NCBI RefSeq assembly: GCF_003265705.1
Contig: NW_020312968.1
Coordinates: 5,530,156 to 5,594,155 of the forward strand
Direction of reading: 5' to 3'
DNA: 64,000 nt
DNA from: Callorhinus ursinus
Lineage: Eukaryota > Chordata > Mammalia > Carnivora > Otariidae
The notes under the pieces were generated by a model. It was not told where the DNA came from. It searched no databases and saw only the letters and a program-made list of their open reading frames with translations. Shown here one piece after another: positions 47,900-58,273 of this stretch. Position numbers and translations under genes: made by a program. Numbering within the stretch: the stretch's first letter is position 1; every line of letters begins with the position of its first letter.

Positions 47900-48420
47900 T
47901 ATGACATCTGGCAATGAGGTAGGGAATGCAAGGGAACAAGAATTTTGACGAGTTCAGCAAAATAAGAATGGGGTAAAGGAGAAATAAATATAAATACATA
48001 GAAAATTAAATACAAGAAAGGAGAAATGAAAAAAAAAATGAAACTTGAGAATAATTGCCGATGGACTGAATTCCCCTGTAGAAAGGCAGCAATATGCTGG
48101 TGAGTCAAAAACAGAAATCCAGCTATAATGTATTTACAGGTACATCTAAAACAAATAGGCAAAGGGAAGATTAAAATAAAGGGCAGTAAAAGCTGTATCT
48201 GATATATGTAAAATAAGACAGCAGAAGTGGCAATATTAATATTCAACTGTAACTCAATAGCAAAAGTTTTAAAAAGAATAAAAAGGGATTATTTTTAATA
48301 AAAAATTTAAATACCTGACATGAGATATATCTATGCACTGAATGTATGTAGATAACATATTTATGAAACAAAAATCTTAATTACAAGGAAAAATTGATAA
48401 TTAAAATATTACATTAAGTA
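47900..48420 (+). mobile_element. Ancient L1M, ORF2 endonuclease/RT-upstream part
   Basis: 'gcaatatgctggtgagtcaa', 'gcagaagtggcaatattaat' and 'tatctatgcactgaatgtat' fit the old L1 ORF2 segment downstream of the endonuclease. The left limit is uncertain. The element continues to about 53030, interrupted by one L1 and five SINEs. All frames are broken. Confidence 0.65.
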
Positions 48421-48984
48421 GATCTTGCCATTTGCAACGACGTGGATGGAACTGGAGGGTGTTATGCTGAGTGAAATAAGTCAATCAGAGAAAGACATGT
48501 ATCATATGACCTCACTGATATGAGGAATTCTTAATCTCAGGAAACAAACTGAGGGTTGCTGGAGTGGTGGGGGGGTGGGAGGGATGGGGTGGCTGGGTGA
48601 TAGACATTGGGGAGGGTATGTGCTATGGCGAGTGCTGTAAATTGTGCAAGACTGTTGAATCACAGATCTGTACCTTTGAAACAAATAATGCAATATATGT
48701 TAAAAAAAAGAAGAAGAAGAAGATAGCAGGAAGGGAAGAATGAAGGGGGGGATATTGGAGGGGGAGACGAACCATAAGAGACGATGGACTCTGAAAAACA
48801 AACTGAGGGTTCTAGAGGGGAGGGGGGTGGGGGGATGGGTTAGCCTGGTGATGGGTATTAAAAAGGGCACATTCTGCGTGGAGCACTGGGTGTTATGCAC
48901 AAACAATGACACATGGAACATTACATCCAAAACTAATGATGTAATGTATGGTGATTAACATAACAATAACAAATTTAAAAAAAG
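48421..48984 (+). mobile_element. 5'-truncated carnivore L1 3' end with 13-bp perfect TSD
   Basis: Starts in the last ORF2 codons ('cttgccatttgcaacgacgt', 'gaaataagtcaatcagagaa') and contains the two-part 3' UTR with two G-rich runs (48566-48589, 48817-48839). Ends 'ggtgattaacataacaataa'. The duplication attacattaagta at 48408-48420 and 48985-48997 is perfect. Inserted in the older L1M; relatively young. Confidence 0.97.
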
Positions 48985-48997
48985 ATTACATTAAGTA

Positions 48998-50138
48998 ATT
49001 TTGCTACCTATGTTTCAGAGTTTGCTAGGCCAATAGACAAAAGCATAAGGGTGGTTAAGAACTTGATTACCACAATCAAGGTTAAGAATACACATATTAA
49101 TAGCTTCAAAATATTTATTGTGCACTGACACTATGCAGATCATTTTCTAGTCATTGGGAAAATGGTAATGCACAAACAACAACAGTAACAACAAAAGAAA
49201 CATATAGAAATTTGTATCTTTCAAAGAGAGACTGTCCATTCTTCTCATGGTCAAGGAAGTTGTTTTTGTTTGTTTATTTGTTTTAAATAGCATATAATGG
49301 GCCAAAAAGAAAAGATTACTATAGTAGCATTTCATAATGATTAGTCTGAATTGTTTTTATTGAATAATACTTTTGAATAAATGAACAAATAACTCAATGA
49401 TTTCTTGATTTCTCCTGATAAAAATCATAAACACTTGTAGCTTGGAAAAAATATAAATAACCTCTGGATCAAAGACAAAGTAAAAGAAAAAAAATCTAAA
49501 AATTATTTAGAGGTAAAGAAGAGAAATTATTGGGACACAGTTAAAGCTGTACTTACAGGACCAAGAGGGTCTTAAGTACTCTTATAATTAACAAAGAAAT
49601 GATATTATCTAAGACTGCAATGAACTAAAGAGAATACAATAAAAACAGCGTGAAACAACTAAGATAGAAGGAAGGAATGCATAAGCTAAAGCTGAAATTA
49701 TAAAACAGAAAACAATAGGCAAGAAAGATAAAATCAAGATAGATTCCTAAAATGGAAAAAAAATTGGTGAGTCCGATTAATGAAAGAAGAAATAAATTTA
49801 AAGTATTACAACATTTAAGATTGATGGAAGAGATGTAACCATAAACATAGAAATGACTAAAAATGTATGTACAACTTCCTAGTATTAGTTTTAATATCTA
49901 GAGTAAAGGGATAGTTTTCTGGAAATATATAAACTAATATAATTGACTCAAGGAACCATATAACCATAGAGGAATTGAGAAAAATAACTGAAGACCTACA
50001 ATTAAAAAAAAAAAAACAACAAAAACCTGCCATGTTTCCATAGTTTTATCACAAAATAATATCTAACTTTTAGAAAGCAGAGAATTCCTTTATTAAAACT
50101 ATCCCAGATAATATAAAATTTTAGAAAAATGAATTTGT
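48998..50138 (+). mobile_element. Ancient L1M ORF2, continued
   Basis: 'gggccaaaaagaaaagatta' near 49300, 'aaataacctctggatcaaag' near 49456, 'gctgaaattataaaacagaa' and 'gaaaagaa'-like runs track old ORF2 around the start of the RT domain. The 49100-49200 part may hold a separate ancient repeat ('aaatatttattgtgcactga'). Confidence 0.65.
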
Positions 50139-50349
50139 CGGGGTGCTTGGCTGACTCAGTTAAGCGTCTGCCTTCAGCTCAGGTCATGATCCCAGGGTCC
50201 TGGGATCGAGCCCCGCATCGGGCTCCCTGCTCAGCTGAGAGGCTGCTTCTCCCTCTCCCTCTGCCTGCCTCTCTGCCTACCTGTGCTCTCTCTCTGTCTC
50301 TCTGTCAAATAACATCTAAATAACATCTAAAAAAACAAACAAACAAAAA
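50139..50349 (+). mobile_element. Can-SINE
   Basis: Head 'ggggtgcttggctgactcag', 'ggtcatgatcccagggtcct', body 'ccctctccctctgcctgcct', and an unusual tail with AAATAACATCT twice followed by AAAC units. An approximate duplication aaaaatgaatttgt / aaaaatttgt flanks it. Confidence 0.95.
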
Positions 50350-50417
50350 TTTGTTTCATGAAGTTGTCATGTCCTTATATAAAACTTGGAAAAATAATTT
50401 AAAAAATCAAATCATGA
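50350..50417 (+). mobile_element. Ancient L1M ORF2, short bridge between SINEs
   Basis: 68 bp between two SINEs, A-rich and in line with the L1M on both sides. Assigned by context. Confidence 0.5.
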
Positions 50418-50617
50418 GGGGCACCTGGGTGGTGCAGTCAGTTGGGTGTTGTACTCTTGGTTTCTGCTCAGGTCCTGATCTCAGGGTCATGAGATTGGGC
50501 CCCACATCGGGCTTTGCACTCAGCATGGAGTCTGCTTGAGATCTTTCTCCCTCTCCCTCTGCCCCTCCTGCTCATGCTCACCCTCTCTCTCAGATAAATA
50601 AATCTTTTAAAAAACCC
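50418..50617 (+). mobile_element. Can-SINE, older 'CTCTTGGTTT' subtype
   Basis: Head 'ggggcacctgggtggtgcag', then 'gtactcttggtttctgctca', 'gagattgggccccacatcgg', 'ggagtctgcttgagatcttt'. The duplication atcatga is at 50411-50417 and 50618-50624. This subtype, shared with 52146 and 57555, differs from the 'CTGCCTTCGGCTC' copies and is probably older. Confidence 0.95.
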
Positions 50618-50624
50618 ATCATGA

Positions 50625-51757
50625 TTAAATAATATTATGAATGTTAAGTGCTAGAATTTTAATTGGATAATAGTTGAATATAGTAGTTCATGAAAAGATT
50701 ATTATACCAACTAATTAGGGTTTTCTTGAAAAATGGAAAGACATTTAAGACTAAAAGCCACCAATATAATTCACAAAATCAACAATAAAGACCTAAATAA
50801 CATTTAACAGTATTTAGCAAAGATTTCAAATAAACTCATATGTAAAATAGGCATAGATTGAAACTAATGTGTTAAAGACTATTTCAACCAGGAAACTGCA
50901 TTGAAGAGTGAAATAATAAAGCTGTTTTCACTACGTTTGGATGTACATTATCACTACTATGATTGAGCCCCATTTCGGAAGCACTAGTTAATAAGACAAG
51001 AAAATTGAGTAATAAATATAAATATTTGAAATAAATGAAAATATTTATGTTTTTAAGGGTATGTTTGCTTAGGTTGGAAGCCTGAGAGACTTGAGGAAAA
51101 CCAAGACAGGATTACTCCATTAATCACTTTAGTATGTATAAAGTAAAAAGTTAGCAATAATTAGTTCAAGATAGAAAGGGAAGTGAAAAGATAATTTAGA
51201 GAGAAAAGTTAAATCATAAAAAAAAAATCTGGAAGATTTTATTAAAGTACAAAAACTGTAATAAATGGACATAATATTACAAAATGTTATGTTGCATTGA
51301 AAATGTAAATTCTGTACATTTACTATTTTCATTAACATCAAATTTAAAAAATAACAAAAATTCTATAAAATAATTTAATGTTCATTGGAAAGAAACATTT
51401 CAGAAGGAAGTCTGAAAATAGCAAAGGGTTAGGAGGGATTGCATTATTATTATATATGAAGTTTTAAAAGATATCTTAGTTACTAAAAAAATTTCTAGAG
51501 AAATTTAGAACAAAAGTAATTATTTAATAAAGTATTGATATGTTTATTTATAAGAAAATACCTATTCAGCAATAATTTGCACAGCAAGGAAATATAAATT
51601 TCACATGGATACATATCTACAGAGAAATATAATCATAAAATCAAAAGACAGATAGTTGTGAGAATATTCACAACATACATGAAAGATTAGTTATACCATA
51701 CCAATTATGAGAAAAACATTACAAGTTATTTTTTTAAAAGAAAGACAACAACATCAT
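50625..51757 (+). mobile_element. Ancient L1M ORF2, reverse-transcriptase downstream part
   Basis: 'ccaatataattcacaaaatc', 'atttagcaaagatttcaaat', 'aactgcattgaagagtgaaa', 'taataaagctgttttcacta' and 'ctgtacatttactattttca' parallel old L1 ORF2 past the RT core. Frames are destroyed by indels. Confidence 0.7.
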
Positions 51758-51767
51758 TCAATTTTCT

Positions 51768-51944
51768 TTTAAGAATTTATTTATTGAGTGAGTGCGAGTG
51801 AGAGAGAGAGCAGGAGCAGAGGGGAAGGAGAGGGAGAAGCAGGCTCCCTGCTGAGCAGGGAGCCCAATGCGGGGCTGGATCCCAGGACCCTGGGATCATG
51901 ACCTGAGCCGAAGGCAGACAATTGACTGAGCCACCCAGGCGCCC
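51768..51944 (-). mobile_element. Can-SINE with 10-bp target-site duplication
   Basis: Minus-strand copy: tail 'ttaagaatttatttattgag', 'gcaggctccctgctgagcag', head complement 'tgagccacccaggcgccc'. The duplication tcaattttct is at 51758-51767 and 51945-51954. Confidence 0.97.
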
Positions 51945-51954
51945 TCAATTTTCT

Positions 51955-52145
51955 ATAGATAAAAGGGCACATGCAAGTAATACATATACAAAAACCTTGA
52001 AATGGTCAATTAGTATATACTTTGGTTCTTATGAAAAAGAAACTAAAATAATAATGTAACCAAATAATGATGTCATCTTCATCTGTTCATTAGATTGGCA
52101 AATACAGGGTTCAAATGAAGTGTTGGAAAAGAAGCAAATATGCCA
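51955..52145 (+). mobile_element. Ancient L1M ORF2, C-terminal part
   Basis: 'ttcattagattggcaaatac' corresponds to the ORF2 segment 'cctatcagattggcaaa' that precedes the Cys-rich C-terminal region. Decayed. Confidence 0.65.
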
Positions 52146-52353
52146 GGGGTGTCTGGGTAGCTCAGTCGGTAAAGCATCAGATTCTTGGTTTCAACTCAGG
52201 TCATGATCTCAGCTCAGGTCATGATCTCAGGGCCCTGGAATCCAGCCATGTGTCATCAGGGTCCCTGCTCAGTGGAGAGTTGGCTTCCCCTCTCTCTCTC
52301 TTTCCCTCTGCCCCTTTCCTACTTATGCACACTCACACACACACACACACACA

Positions 52354-52388
<35 letters not shown>

Positions 52389-52420
52389 AAATGAATAAAT
52401 CTTAAAAAAAAAAAAAAAGG
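52146..52420 (+). mobile_element. Can-SINE with internal 18-bp tandem duplication
   Basis: Older 'gattcttggtttcaactcag' subtype. ctcaggtcatgatctcag is present twice in tandem (52195-52212, 52213-52230), duplicating the region around the B box. A (CA)n(CT)n tract (52329-52384) precedes the tail. Together with the next SINE it is enclosed by one target-site duplication. Confidence 0.96.
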
Positions 52421-52425
52421 AAACA

Positions 52426-52616
52426 GGGACCCCTGGGTGACTCAGATGCTTAAGCATCTGCCTTCGGCTCAGGTCATGATCTCCAGGTCCTGGGATTGAG
52501 CCCCACATGGGGCTCCCAGCTCAGCAAGGAGTCTGTTTCTCCCTCTCCCTCTGCCTCTCCCCACTGCTTGTGCTCTCTCTCTCTCTCAAGTGACTAGATA
52601 AAATCTTTTTTTAAAA
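52426..52616 (+). mobile_element. Can-SINE inserted in the tail of the preceding SINE
   Basis: Head 'gggacccctgggtgactcag', 'ggtcatgatctccaggtcct', tail 'gataaaatctttttttaaaa'. Local flanks aaaggaaaca and aaagaaaca suggest its own duplication. The outer pair aaaagaagcaaatatgcca (52127-52145) and aaaagaaacaaatatgtca (52617-52635) encloses both SINEs. Confidence 0.96.
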
Positions 52617-52635
52617 AAAAGAAACAAATATGTCA

Positions 52636-53030
52636 ATACTCTAAAAAATTATTGGTTAAAGGCTGAATAGTTATATTTTATAATCTGGCAATTTCATTTA
52701 AGTGAATATTCAACATAATCTTTGACCCAGGATCCCACTTTGAAGAAATTATTTAAGAGTAAATAGCATCGCAATGTATAGTGAATTCCCATATAAACAC
52801 ATATAAAAATTGTATCACTTTGTCTGTTGCAGCTAAGATGTAGAAATTATAACTTCTTCTCAGTAGGGAAAGATTGATTGTGGTAATACAAACTATTACA
52901 CAAGAATAAAAAAGTTAGTTACATCAGTATATACAGTAACTTGAAAGATGTCACTAAGTGTTCTAGTAATACATGTGTTTTATATATGTGTGTATGTGTA
53001 TATATATATTACATGTATAAAACGTGACTA
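52636..53030 (+). mobile_element. Ancient L1M ORF2 C-terminus and 3' UTR
   Basis: 'aatctggcaatttcatttaa', 'tctttgacccaggatcccac', 'gggaaagattgattgtggta' and 'acacaagaataaaaaagtta' match the end of old L1 ORF2 ('cttgacccagcaattccact', 'ctggttaaataaattatggta', 'catacaatggaatac'). The right limit is close to the AT-rich 'gtatatatatatta'. Confidence 0.7.
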
Positions 53031-53599
53031 CTCCTTTGATTATTTGATATCTTTATTTTGCAATTCTCAAAAAATGCTCTAAAGGTGTAATATTTATTTA
53101 CACTTTTGAGATATAATACTCTTGTGTCTAAGGTGTACAAATAAGATGTTATCTCTTTCCTACTAGATTCACTACCCTCAAATAAAAGAAACAGAATGAA
53201 GGAATTGACTAATTTTGATGACAAACTTGAGAGCTGTTTTCATAGAAACAGATGTTTGGTTCCATAGGTAGTTCTTATACAGAGAACATTATTGAAGATG
53301 GACTGCTCACCTTATCCCTTCATTGATGATAGTGATCTGAAACAGAAACAAACCATTTTGTTGTACTGAAAAATTTATTCATGAACACAGTATTATTTTT
53401 CCACTTTTCTCTGGTGACATGGTATGACTCCCCATCTTTAACTACCAATTACAGTCTGATAAACCCCGGTCTGGATCACCAGTCTGGGCCTTACTCTGCA
53501 GTTCCAGACTAATATCCAGCTATATACAACACATTTCTGCTTTAATGTCTTACGGACCTTAATTTTAACATAATAAAAGCTGAACTGATAGGAAAAATT
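53031..53599. other. Unassigned noncoding sequence
   Basis: No gene or named repeat recognised. Confidence 0.4.
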
Positions 53600-53745
53600 C
53601 TGTGAAGTGTTTAAGGCTTCATTTGAACTTTGTATCTGATATTTGGTAGCTATGTGATGTTGGGCAATTTATTTAACCTCTTTGTTTTCTAAATTAAAAA
53701 AATATGAATGTTAATAGCTATCTCATAGAGATGCTTGAATTATTA
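53600..53745 (+). mobile_element. MIR fragment
   Basis: 'tttggtagctatgtgatgtt', 'gggcaatttatttaacctct', 'ttgttttctaaattaaaaaa' and 'atgttaatagctatctcata' follow the MIR core. Confidence 0.8.
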
Positions 53746-56349
53746 GTTTAGCTTTGATCTAGTGATTAAAATATTTGTTATTGGTTTTATGGTCTTATGG
53801 CATGTTGTGGCTTTTAAAGTTCCAAAACATGAGTATTTTTGTGGGTATTATATCATTATTAAAGATGCCCCTGAACAGCTTGTCCATCTGTAGTACCACT
53901 TCCATATTTCTGACAGCCTCAAGCCCTCTCAAACCCTCTTTACCTCTTAGTTCTTAGAACTCATCATCCTAGTAGTTTTCTGTTCATGTGGTCTGACCTG
54001 TGCCCACCATAACAGAGACAGGAAGAATCCTCTGATATCTACTTTCATCTCCGTGTGGGAAGGAGATTTGTTTCACGATGGGTGGAACCATTCTTCCTTG
54101 ATCAGTGAGGAGAAAAGTCAAAATGGCAATTTTCAGATGTGGGGGTCTTGGAAGCTTTATTCAGGTCACTGAACAGAACAGAAAGTTACCAAAGCAAACA
54201 GGACTAGCTCCATCAGAGATCACAGCAGCCAGAAAGACATGGTTGCAGAAAGTTAAAGAAACACCAAGACCAGGGAGCAGAACATATTTCATAATTGCAA
54301 AGAAGCCTGAATATTTGTTGATTCTTATAAATTCATATTTTTCTTGATGTTTTGATACATATGTATATTTAGTTTTTGTCTAAAATATATGAAATATTTA
54401 ATGGCAGTAATTCAAATGTGTTGCAAAAAAGTAAAACAGCAACAACAATGTAGTATTATTACCTGAAATAAATCCTGAAAGAAGAGTACTGTAATTCTAC
54501 ACTGAAATTGCAATCATTAATTTGATCTGCAAAATAACAGGACATCTGGCATTAAAGGCAGAGTGCAGCAGAGTAGCATGGCCAAACCAGGACAGAAAAG
54601 GGAATGAATCTATCTGTAGAACTCAGATTTGATATGTCAAGCTCAACAGAAGATAGATTTTTCTCATTCAGGGTTATGCTGTTGAGGATTCAAGCAAGAG
54701 ATTTAGTAGTGGGAAAGAAAATAAGCCTAACTGAATAGTTTTATGTTGGAAGAGATGATGTGACTAGGAAAGCAAACAGATCAAAACTTGACCTTGGATT
54801 TTGGTTTAGGAGAAAGCAAAGAACTTGATATTGCCTCTAATAAAAATAATATTTGAGCAGCTGCAGAAGATTTCTTGGAAGAAGACTTAGATTTCTGTGT
54901 TTGTCCTACTGAATTTGTTGTGCATTTAGAACCCTCAAATTGAAATACTCAAGCTAGTGAGAGATTAAAAAAAAGGGAAAAAATGAACATGAAGCAAGAT
55001 ATGAAATCTTTCTGCTCTTGGTGATAAGAGGAATTATGAGAGAGACAAAAGTAGCTGCCAGTCTTTTGTTAATGGAAGTGCGTAAGGATTATATCTCTAA
55101 CTTTTTTGGTGGGGTATCAATCACACATTAGTCTGTGTGCATAAGGAAGAGACCCAGAGGTATTTGTCTGAAATATGAGATCTTTGCTGCTAAAAGTCAA
55201 TCCACCCAAAGTAGGACCTTGTGGGCCCTGCAGGGTTGACACTCCTCCCAAAGCATCCTACAGCCAGAGAGCCTGGTACAGGAGGGAATAGAGCTCAATT
55301 TCTAATATGATTTAGTCTAAAGATAATTAGAAAGCTTAGTTCAGTCCCTAAAACCCTTCCAGAATTCACATGAGTTTGCTGGAACACTAATGGACTTTGC
55401 CTCGTCATAAATTTCCGCTTGAACTTGCTGATTCTAAGTTATTTCAGTATTCACCAAAGAGAAGTTAGTGTACAGTTTTACTGCTTGGGTATCTTTGGTC
55501 TCAGGGAGTGACTGATGATCTAGTTAGTGAGTCCACCCCCAGGTAACCGCATGGGTCAGTCTCCACAGATTGCCCCGAAGGGCAGCAAACACTAATGAAA
55601 ATAAGATTTGAAAATGGGACAAGAGAGAAAATAAAAAGAAACCCACTCAAATATTGATAGTTTAATTACTTCTTAATAGAGAGCTGAGGGACAGATAACT
55701 AAGAGTCAAAAACGTGCCCTTCTCTTCATCTTATAAATGTTGATGTTTAAAAAAAAATGTTGGTGTTAGAGAAACTTTTCATTATCCGACTCCCCTCTCT
55801 TCGTTTCTAAGGGAGATTCTGTAAGGTCCGAAGCTAATAGCAGACACAACCCAAAGTAGAAACTTGATCTTTTGGCCTCTTCTCTTCTCCCTATTCTCCA
55901 CTGCTCTTTTGTCAGATCACTTTGTGGAGCAGTCGTCACTGGGAGCACAGCATTCAACTCCATTAGCTCTCTCAATTTCGCTAGATGCACAGATGCCCTG
56001 TACTTGAGGAACCCATTTGTCCTCAGAGCCTGTTTGCTCAGAACTAAAATAGTCTTAAGAACACTGCCTGATTTACTTATGCACCAAGATTATTATAAAG
56101 TTTAAGTAAGGTCATATAAACATATGATCAGATCTATAGAGTTGGTCTACATATTACAGCTGTAATCAAGTTTTTACAAAATAAATTTTAAGATTTAGGG
56201 GACAGATAAAAAAGCTATGATTTAATTTCCTTTCTCCAGAACTAACCTTATCATTGTGATGTGTTTGCATTGAAGAGAAGGGGAGAACTAAATTATGTTC
56301 CTTCATGTTGGCAATATGGGCTGGTCTGGGAACTGCAGTGACATTGGGT
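53746..56349. other. Unassigned noncoding sequence
   Basis: About 2.6 kb with no transposable element or gene I can name. The longest frames (60-80 codons) occur on both strands without family similarity. The composition is ordinary for the window. Confidence 0.4.
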
Positions 56350-56561
56350 AGAGAGTCTCAAAGTGTGGATCCCTAAGACACTTTGAAGAGTTCATGAGAC
56401 CATAATCATTTTCATAATAATGGTAAGCTATCATTTGTTCTTTTCATTTTTTTCTCTCATAACCGTATAGTGTGGTTTTCCAGAGACCACATCACATGTG
56501 ATACTATAACAGATTGAATGGAGATTTGAAAATCCACCTGTCTTCTATTAAGCCAGGCATC
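56350..56561 (+). mobile_element. hAT DNA transposon, left part (split by an L1)
   Basis: 'agtctcaaagtgtggatccc', 'catgagaccataatcatttt', 'cataataatggtaagctatc', 'gttttccagagaccacatca' and 'ctgtcttctattaagccagg' follow a well-known ~0.5-kb hAT family with 'CAGTGGTTCTCAAAGTGTGG' ends. I am not sure of its formal name. Confidence 0.8.
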
Positions 56562-56955
56562 AAACAGCTTTTTTTTGGGGGGGGGGTGAAAAAAATAAAC
56601 TTTAATTGTATTATGATTCTAGGAAGAACAAAATATTCTTATTCATTTATTTATGCTAATAGCATATATCTAGACAGAAAATAGTATGCAACTAGAACTA
56701 TAACCAAAGGCACACGTGTGTACACATATACCCAAAAATGAGTATTCACATTGTGAGCTAAACTAAAGGTCTTTTTAAAAAAAATTTTTATTGTTATGTT
56801 AATCACCATACACTACATCATTAGTTCTTGATGTAGTGTTCCATGATTCATTGTTTGTACATAACACCCAGTGCTCCACGCAGAACGTGCCCTCTTTAAT
56901 ACCCATCACCAGGCTAACCCATCCCCCCACCCTCCTCCCCTCTAGAACCCTCAGA
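56562..56955 (-). mobile_element. L1 3' end with probable 3'-transduced segment, antisense
   Basis: Reading on the minus strand: a 5'-truncated carnivore L1 3' UTR (56955 down to about 56772), then about 190 bp of non-L1 sequence (56770-56587), a C10 run, and an A8 tail (56576-56569). An ATTAAA signal lies on the minus strand at 56606-56601, about 24 bases before the tail. The duplication aaacagctttttt is at 56562-56574 and 56956-56968, enclosing both parts. Confidence 0.85.
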
Positions 56956-57241
56956 AAACAGCTTTTTTAAAATGTAAAGCAATGCCATTCTTCTCAAATT
57001 GTTTTGGGATATTGGAAAATAGTTATTCTTCATGAAAACATGTTATTTACATTAACACCCAATGGACTTGTTGCCATTTTCAGCTAACTAAATAACTGAA
57101 TAAATATATTTATAATTTTTGTTTTAATTTAAAATACAGTAAATTTTGATATTATACCCACCGTAAACAAAAACTCTTAGTGGTTCTCACTAATCCTCAG
57201 AGTATAAAATTCCTGAGGCCAAAAATATTTAAGAACCACTG
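56956..57241 (+). mobile_element. hAT DNA transposon, right part
   Basis: Resumes exactly after the L1: 'aaatgtaaagcaatgccatt', 'cttcatgaaaacatgttatt', 'atacagtaaattttgatatt', 'ccgtaaacaaaaactcttag', then the terminal 'cctgaggccaaaaatattta' and 'agaaccactg' at 57241. Matching order confirms that one element was split. Confidence 0.82.
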
Positions 57242-57536
57242 ACTTAGAAGCTAGCAGAGGATGGTCAGTGGATTGTTAAGATACAGTAATAATAAGTAAA
57301 AATATTAATAAATAAAATGTTTGCAACATTTTGGAATTTACAAAATGCTTTTCTTTTCTTTCAATGATTTGAATCCATGCTATTTTGCATTGTTAGATAA
57401 TACTCCTTTTCATCATTTCTCTAATCCTCCCTTACCTTCAGTTCTCAACTGTGTATTATGTTGAAGGCATTGGCAAAGGCCATTTTTCCCTCCAAGTTCT
57501 TAACACCAGAAGAGTGGAATAGTGAAGTCCAGTTCT
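57242..57536. other. Unassigned noncoding sequence
   Basis: Nothing recognised. Confidence 0.4.
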
Positions 57537-57554
57537 AAAAATGTGAGTCAAGAG

Positions 57555-57778
57555 GAGCGCCTGGGTGGTTCAGTCAGTTGAGCCTCCAACTCTTGATTTC
57601 AGGTTGGGTCATGATCTCAGAGTCCTGGGATCGAGACTTGCATTGGGCTCCATGCTCAGTGGGGAATCTGCTTGAGATTCTCTCTCTTCCTCTGCCCCCC
57701 CGCTTGCATGTGAGTGTGTGCACTCTCTCTCTCTCTCTAAAATAAATAGATAAATAAATCTTTAAAAATTAATTAAAT
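57555..57778 (+). mobile_element. Can-SINE, older subtype, with 18-bp target-site duplication
   Basis: Head 'gagcgcctgggtggttcagt', 'caactcttgatttcaggttg', 'ctgcttgagattctctctct', tail 'aaataaatagataaataaat'. The duplication aaaaatgtgagtcaagag (57537-57554) and aaaaatgagagtcaagag (57779-57796) differs at one base. Confidence 0.97.
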
Positions 57779-57796
57779 AAAAATGAGAGTCAAGAG

Positions 57797-58223
57797 AAAT
57801 GTGGTGAAGACATCTTTGCTTTAGGCTCAGTTTCCTTTTGTGAACCATATTAGCCTCTTTCAGGTGATATTTGGTAGATTTCCCTGTGCCAGGCAGCTTC
57901 TGCACCTGCTCCTCCATAGGTCCCACAGACTCCCTCACCGCTTTTTGAGGCCATTCATAGGGATCTCCTGGCAGAATTTCCAAGACGCGCATTGCTCTAG
58001 AGTCCATTTCTTTTTTTTCAACACATGATTTCTAGACCTTTTAAACCACCATATTGTAAGCTGTATCCCCACTTCTGCTTCCTGTCTGTTCTCTTCTTCT
58101 GAGTTGTCAAGATTTCTGTTCCATCCCTTATCCTGAGTTTACTTTAATTTTTGTTGTTTAGTTGTGGAGAACTTATATGAAGGAAGGGAGGGTATGGATG
58201 GGAGAAATTTTCTTGCTCGGCTT
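57797..58223. other. Unassigned noncoding sequence
   Basis: Nothing recognised. Opposed short frames at 57762-58028 have no family similarity. Confidence 0.4.
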
Positions 58224-58273
58224 TATGTATGTATGTTTGTATGAATTATGTATGTATATATGTATGTATGTAT
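58224..58273. repeat. (TATG)n microsatellite
   Basis: 'tatgtatgtatgtttgtatg', then 'tatgtatgtat' with interruptions. Confidence 0.92.

Noticed and set aside
48740..48958. 72-codon plus frame and its opposed 76-codon minus frame
   Set aside because: Both lie wholly within an L1 3' UTR. The same antisense peptide appears at 43948-44148 because that is another L1 copy.
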